The notes below the pieces were generated by a model. It searched no databases. It saw nothing but the letters and a program-made list of their open reading frames with translations, and was not told the DNA's origin. Below, piece after piece: positions 58,736 through 64,000 of a DNA stretch of 64,000 nt. The number at the start of each line of letters is the position of its first letter. Position 1 is the first letter of the stretch. The DNA is from Isoetes taiwanensis (taxonomy: Eukaryota; Streptophyta; Lycopodiopsida; Isoetales; Isoetaceae). Where the stretch lies: NCBI GenBank assembly GCA_021234155.1, contig JAJEKV010000064.1, positions 6,884,001-6,948,000 on the forward strand. Direction: 5' to 3'. The position numbers were made by a program, and so were the translations under genes.

Positions 58736-58897
58736 TGCCAAAGATACTTATTATCGCTAAGGTTTTCCCTCAAAAACCCTTTGGCGGGGGTTTTTAATCC
58801 CACAAGAATACGCTTTGCTGCTCTCTTTTTGTTTGGGTCCCATAGGCCAATTGGTCTCCGTGGACGCTAAAAATCCTATTCTATTCTATTCTATTCT

Positions 58898-59880
58898 TAA
58901 AAAACAATCATTTAAAAACTACACCTACTTATAAACCACACCTCAAAAAACTATATTTCCTTAAAAAACTACACCTGCTTATAAACTAAACCTCAAAAAA
59001 CAACACCTCAACTTAAAAAATCACACCACTTCAGAAAACTATACTCCCTTAAAAAATGCTACTTAAAAACTACATCTGCTTATAATCCACACCTCAAAAA
59101 ACCATACTTCCCTAAAAAACAAGCTACTTAGAAACTACACCTGACCTCAAAAAAACCATACTTCCTTAAGAAATAGCTACTTAAAAACTACACCTAGTTA
59201 TAAACCACACCACTTCAGAAAACCACATTCTTTAAAAAACAACCACTTAAAAACTATATCTACTTATAAACCACACCTCAAAAAACTATATTTACTTTAA
59301 AAGATAGCTACTTAAAACTACACCTAGTTATATAAACCACACCTCAAGAAAACTATACTTCCTTAAAAAATAGCTTCTTAAAAACTACACTTGGTTATAA
59401 ACTACACCGCTTCAGAAAATGATCACTAAAAAACAGCCACTTAAAAACTACACCCACTTATAAACCACACTTCTTTAAAAAACAGCTATTTAAAAACTAC
59501 ACCCACTTATAAACTACACCTCAAAAAACAACACCTCAATTTAAAAAATCACACCACTTCAGAAAACCATACTTCCTTAAAAAACAACTACTTAAAACTA
59601 CACCTCATTATAAACCACACCTCGAAAAACTATACTTACATAAAAAACAACTACTTAAAAACTACACTTAATTATAAACCACACCTTAAAAGACAACATC
59701 TTTTTAAAAACAACACCCTTTCAAAAAAATAAACGACACTTCATTTAAAAAAACCACACCTCAAAAAAAGACCACACCTTCAAAAAAAAAAACTATAGCT
59801 CCTTAAAAAAAACTACACCGCCTCCACATGTAGATTTTTTTGAACAACGACATGTGGTCTTTTTTTTACTGTTGTTTTTA
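58898..59880 (+). repeat. Right subterminal repeats of the outer CACTA element
   Basis: About sixteen irregular units of roughly 60 bp built from 'cttaaaaactacacc', 'tataaaccacacctcaaaa' and 'ctatacttccttaaaa'. They are the reverse complement in style of the left-end 'gtagttttt' repeats. Confidence 0.8.
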
Positions 59881-59909
59881 AGTGTGGACCCAGAATTGGG
59901 GTGGTAGTG

Positions 59910-60320
59910 AGTGTATGTCGGGAAAAATACGCATTTCTTTTGCAATTCTAAGACGTTGTTTTGCCAGACATGCACTTTGTGCTCCCGCGCCTATTTGATG
60001 TCGTCTTGATGCCAGATTCTGGTGTCCCTTGGGTAATTTGACCGTGCCCGATACGTTAGTGCAAAAATGCCTCCATCCGATTTACCTATAAAAAGTTATG
60101 GCCCTTGGAAACAAGAGACCTCCTTTCTCCAAGAACTTAACATACTTAACTATAATAACTCACACCTTCATACCTAACTAGTTTAATCCTCTCATAACTA
60201 GGCCAACATACATACTAACTATGGAATTGGGGTAGTTTAGCCTAAGTCAAAGTCCCATACAACCAACCAACCTAACGAGTTAGACTATGTCAGTGCAATG
60301 ATTTGGTCTACCAAAATCAT
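59910..60320. other. Flank between the CACTA end and the second gypsy primer site
   Basis: Non-coding. By orientation it would be the 5' leader of a minus-strand gypsy element, into which the CACTA element inserted. Confidence 0.4.
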
Positions 60321-60332
60321 GCTCTAATACCA
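60321..60332 (-). promoter_or_regulatory. Second gypsy primer binding site
   Basis: Minus strand TGGTATTAGAGC, one base different from the site at 953-964. Two bases lie before the LTR end CA (60335). Confidence 0.75.
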
Positions 60333-60334
60333 CC

Positions 60335-61075
60335 TGACGCTCCCTGAATCCATGCGATGTTCCCATCATATAAATACGGGAAATTCCCCTTCCATGGCGA
60401 CTCCATCACCACGGAAAAGCCCTCCGTCTGACTCGGACCACTTGTGATGGGCAAGTGTCGGGTGAAGGATACGGAGGTGTCATTCGTCCCACGTCCTCTA
60501 TGGGAGCCCTATACAACGGAAGCATACATACATGTTAGCACACAACAATCATGCTCAAAATAATATACCATCACGAAGGGTGGCCCATCCATCATCATCT
60601 AAATAGCAATACAAGCACAAGATAACATAAGCAATATACCATAAACAAGGGCTCTACCCTGGGCTCAGACTCCATGGAACCGACCAACAGTCAGGGCCCC
60701 AAGATAACAGCAGACAAAGGTATAACATGGCCTTGGCTGGCATAGAACAATGGTTGGGGTAGTCCACTCCATCCGCCCCTCCTATGCACACTTTGCAGAT
60801 AGGCTGAAACATGCTATGGCGTGATTGTAGCCTTCCGGAGACACAATCTCATGGAATCACCGTATGAGACTACTCCAGGTTACATCTCCTCGGTCCGATG
60901 AGGCAGGTCATGGAGGCGTCCCTTCCCCGGGCACAATGGATCCCTGGGTGTGCTAGAGAATGCATGCCTCCTTGTATCCGACTTGAACCCCACAAAATCC
61001 ATGGGCCGCCTCGGCGCACCCATCGAGCCCAGGACGTCCACACAGGCACGTTTCCTGCGACCCAGGAGGGACTCC
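60335..61075 (-). mobile_element. Second gypsy LTR (partial)
   Basis: It is colinear with 966-1640 over several blocks: 'gaagggtggc', 'ggctcagactcca', CCACTCCATCCGCCCCTCCT, 'gcacactttgcaga' and 'aggttacatctcc'. It starts TGACGCTCCC. No matching outer end was found, so it is truncated or its outer end has diverged. Confidence 0.7.
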
Positions 61076-62245
61076 TAATTTAAAAAAACAATCAACATTT
61101 CAAGAAAATCATTGCACTAACATTTAACAATTAGCAAAATTAATTGCACGAACGGTTGTAGGCATTCCTGGACCTTACTGGTACAAGACCTCCAGGTTGC
61201 TTTAGGCAACCACTCTAAGCCAAAAAAATTGGAAGGAGAAAGCTCAAATATTGATTTAGAAATGCGTTCCCAAAACAAGAAAAGTTGTCCTTGGCAAAAC
61301 TTATGCCAAATGCTTCTAGACTCGAGTTTTGATGCAATTCCACTGCCAAAAGTTGTTCTGATAGCAAGGATTCAGTTTATGAAAGTCAGATGCAAACAAA
61401 GAAGCAGATCTGACCTCAAATATGCATATTTGGCCAGGTAAAAAATAAAGTCAATAGTCCTAGCAGAAAACTAAATTTTCCAAATGGAGTTGTGGAAATC
61501 TTTTTTCAATTTTGACACCTATCACTGAGTCTCACAAGACTGAAAACCTAGTATATATAGTTTTACATTGGAAAAACATGCATCTTAGCCTTAAAAAATC
61601 AATTTTTGTGTTGGCAACAAATATGCTCAACAAATAGTTACAATGTTAAGAAGTACATGCTGCTCTTATAAAATATACCACAACTATAAAATCAAGAGTT
61701 GTCTTGTGGTTAGAAAACCTGCATTGGCATGAAAGGGGATTGTTGCATGAGAGTTTGTCCAAATGCAGATTCAAAATTCACTGAATGCGATATTAAAACT
61801 ATTATCAAAATTCGTTGAATGTGATATCCAAATTCAGTAAATGACATTAACCATCTATATATGTAAGGAAGGTGAAATGTGAATATGATAGAATCGATTT
61901 GGAAGCATGGGTTTTACCTGCTTGCTCTCGTTCGAACACCTGCTTTCGTTTGCTTGCCATCTTGGATTTTGAGTCTGACGTGTGTGACATCAAATGAATA
62001 GATAATGTTGACTCGTCGTATTCTCATTGGCTTGAAGATTTTTTCCTCCGTCCCATGGTGTGATCTCAGTCGAAGCTTAGAACAAGGCGAACCCACCAGA
62101 CTACTCCCAATCTTAAAATACAAAGGGTGAGAACGCATACTATTCCATCAAAATCCTCAAAAACTGACAAATTATTATGCCATGACTACAGAGAGAAATA
62201 AACCTTGTTACCTCCATGATTATGTTAATGCAGGGTTCGAAATTT

Positions 62246-62281
62246 GGGGGGGAAGGGGTTTTGGGGGGGGAGAGGGGGGGG
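62246..62281 (+). other. G-quadruplex-prone tract
   Basis: Four G runs of 7, 4, 8 and 8 bases with spacers AA, TTTT and AGA. Confidence 0.7.
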
Positions 62282-63697
62282 ACCTTGAAAAATTCGGCCA
62301 TTATAAAAAATCTCCAATAACTAAAAAAGCATTCCCTGCGTTTTTTTCAGGCCATTTTCATAGAAGTTTCTAAGGATTTCTGGGAAACTACACTATAATT
62401 TCGTGTATTTCCGGTAGCCTTAAATGTAAGGAGGCATTTTTAATGGTTAGGGCAAATTCTAATTTCAGATCCTGTTTATTTGTAGCGCACTTAGGCCATT
62501 GGATCAGATCTAAGAAAATTGATGGGCGTCTGGACCGTCGCCTTCAGAAATAGGGCACAGATAGCTATAACGGCCTCACGGAACAAGAGCTCCACAAAGG
62601 TAAGAGTTTTTCAAACTTGTTTCCTATTCTAGGCATTATGCATATCCGCTGGCATCCAATGCACTTGTCTTACAGCCGTTTTCTAACTTATGTTCACAAA
62701 GCTAAAAATATAGGGCATACGATTCCATAGCAGAGGCAAGGCAGTGCACAGCTACTCACAGGCTACTGACCATTTTTGCAATTTATAAAAGCAACAGTAA
62801 TTCTGCATGGGGAATTCTAAGACTTGTATTTATCGCTCTTATATTTGCTCCATTTCATTTCAGATGCTTGGGAACATGTTCCAGTTTATTATGATCTCAA
62901 CTCAGTAATAAGTAAGTATTTTAAACATTTACATGGAAAGCATCATACATAGGCTGATATTAACATTAGGGATCTACTCTCCATACCTAAGCCTTATATA
63001 TGCATGTCTCCAGTTGTGCAAATTACTTATCCCCATCCTTGTGGAATGGTACTACTAATGCTGAGTTGCCATTCTTTTGGGAAGCGTAATAAACCAAACC
63101 ATTTTGGTTTTCTCCACCTGCCCATTTCGCTATCTATGCTTTAAGACCCTCGACATATGTTGCCTTGCCATTTGTTAACTTTTTAATAGCCTCACTTACA
63201 TCATCCACAGAGAAGACAAGTAGAAGACAAGTTCTCTAAGAACAAAATCTACTTTAATTAGTGTCTCATCTACCCTTATATAAGAGTGTGTGCATAATTA
63301 TACAATTCATGTGCATTTAGCTCGTTTTTTATGGGCATACAACTATTCATATGTTTCAAAGTTTATTTGGAGAATGAATAAACTTCTCACAAAGTTCAGT
63401 TTGCCTTTTAGCTATAAACATTTCCTTTTCCTCTTCAGCAATTTGCGATAAGTATGTAAATTTCTTTTCTTTCATGCATGCAATTTTCAATTATGCGCTT
63501 GCCCGCTAGCATTCATCTTTATTTATAGCTCAAAACTTCCTTGCAGCATCCACATCCAATACTAACATTGCTTATTTCTTGTTTTGTAAAATTCCTGCTT
63601 TTTGCAATCTGTTTCCTAGCATGATTGCTTATAGAAATGCTGCTTTAACCTATGGCGGCCTCCTCGCAATTTTTTATTAAACATGAGCATGCAATGT

Positions 63698-63736
63698 TCG
63701 ATAAAATCATATTCTATTCTATTCTATTTTTTGGAC
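63698..63736 (+). mobile_element. LINE A tail-only remnant
   Basis: 'cgataaaatcat' followed by TTCTA-type repeats equals the last bases and tail of LINE A copy 1. Nothing upstream of it matches LINE A. Confidence 0.5.
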
Positions 63737-64000
63737 ACTTTTCTACAATACTAGCAATGATGAATGCCTTTGCCATGTGTATGCATATATGCTACTATCT
63801 TGTTTCCTTTAAGACTATTTGTGAAATAGTATGAAGATGGATACTTTTCACTTCCATTAAGTAAATGCGTACCTCCATTGTATTGATCTTGTCATCCTCA
63901 TTTCATTCTCAGAGATGTGCTTTCATGCCTCACCAGTTCATTTTCTTGCTTATATCATGATGCTTGCGTAGTCCTAGAAATGAAATCTCCTACTAATTCA

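Larger units (their letters stand above)
54540..58897 (+). mobile_element. LINE A copy 2, 5'-truncated
   Basis: GC-rich L1-type element from the ORF1 coiled coil to a 3' stem-loop (loop AACCC, about 58,767-58,785) and a TTCTA-type tail (58,874-58,897). Both flanks are subterminal repeats of the outer CACTA element. They join into a normal repeat unit (...catacttcct | taaaaaacaa...), so the LINE landed in that array. Confidence 0.9.
61076..64000. other. AT-rich right end, no supported genes
   Basis: Short frames only. A (T)CACAT/AAATTCA-type repeat lies near 61,760-61,830. The G-rich tract and the LINE A tail listed separately are the only features I can support. Confidence 0.4.

Overview
This window reads as repeat-rich, AT-biased nuclear DNA of a land plant. 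A fern or another large-genome plant is plausible, but the sequence does not prove which. The support is a plant-specific CIPK kinase fragment with introns, Ty3/gypsy and Ty1/copia LTR elements, L1-type LINEs, a Helitron terminus, CACTA-type DNA elements and long microsatellites. No intact host gene could be confirmed. Almost everything readable is mobile or decayed.

Layout, left to right. 1-2443 is the 5' end of a minus-strand Ty3/gypsy element: the start of gag, a long leader with two 65-bp palindromes, a tRNA-Met primer site and a 1.48-kb LTR. The gag protein begins with an exact copy of the histone H3 tail. 2.5-8.9 kb holds a small satellite, two GC-rich L1 copies ('LINE A', tailed with TTCTA-type pentamers), an inverted fragment of a second LINE family ('LINE C') and a Helitron 3' end. 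10.9-14.4 kb has short spliced-looking exons of an unidentified minus-strand gene. 15.8-25.0 kb is a head-to-tail array of three 'LINE B' copies, each starting directly after a (CT)n tract. The last copy is nearly complete and lies in one reading frame broken only by TAG codons. 27.5-32.3 kb is a minus-strand cluster of decayed genes studded with a repeated palindrome. It includes a long-tailed histone H3-like pseudogene whose tail has Ile at the K9 position, and a strongly acidic protein. 32.7-36.4 kb has a LINE A ORF1 fragment and the 3' end of a copia element split by another LINE ('LINE D') with a 9-bp target duplication.

From 38,789 to 59,909 matching CACTA ends, a 3-bp AGT duplication and subterminal repeats define one 21.1-kb non-autonomous CACTA element. 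It contains a minisatellite (about 19-bp GGCATG units), a 250-bp GT tract, and, inserted precisely into that minisatellite, a second 7.6-kb TIR element (43,935-51,560, TAG duplication). The inner element carries a broken, intron-containing CIPK kinase gene. LINE C (51,870-54,060) and LINE A (about 54,540-58,895) also sit inside the outer element. Right of it are a second gypsy primer site and LTR (60,321 onward), a G-rich tract and a LINE A tail.

The parts do not form an operon or pathway. They form a layered record of insertions. The items most worth following are the two histone-H3 resemblances, the UAG-separated same-frame ORF1/ORF2 layout shared by two LINE families, the microsatellite-linked LINE B array, and the nested CACTA elements carrying kinase exons.
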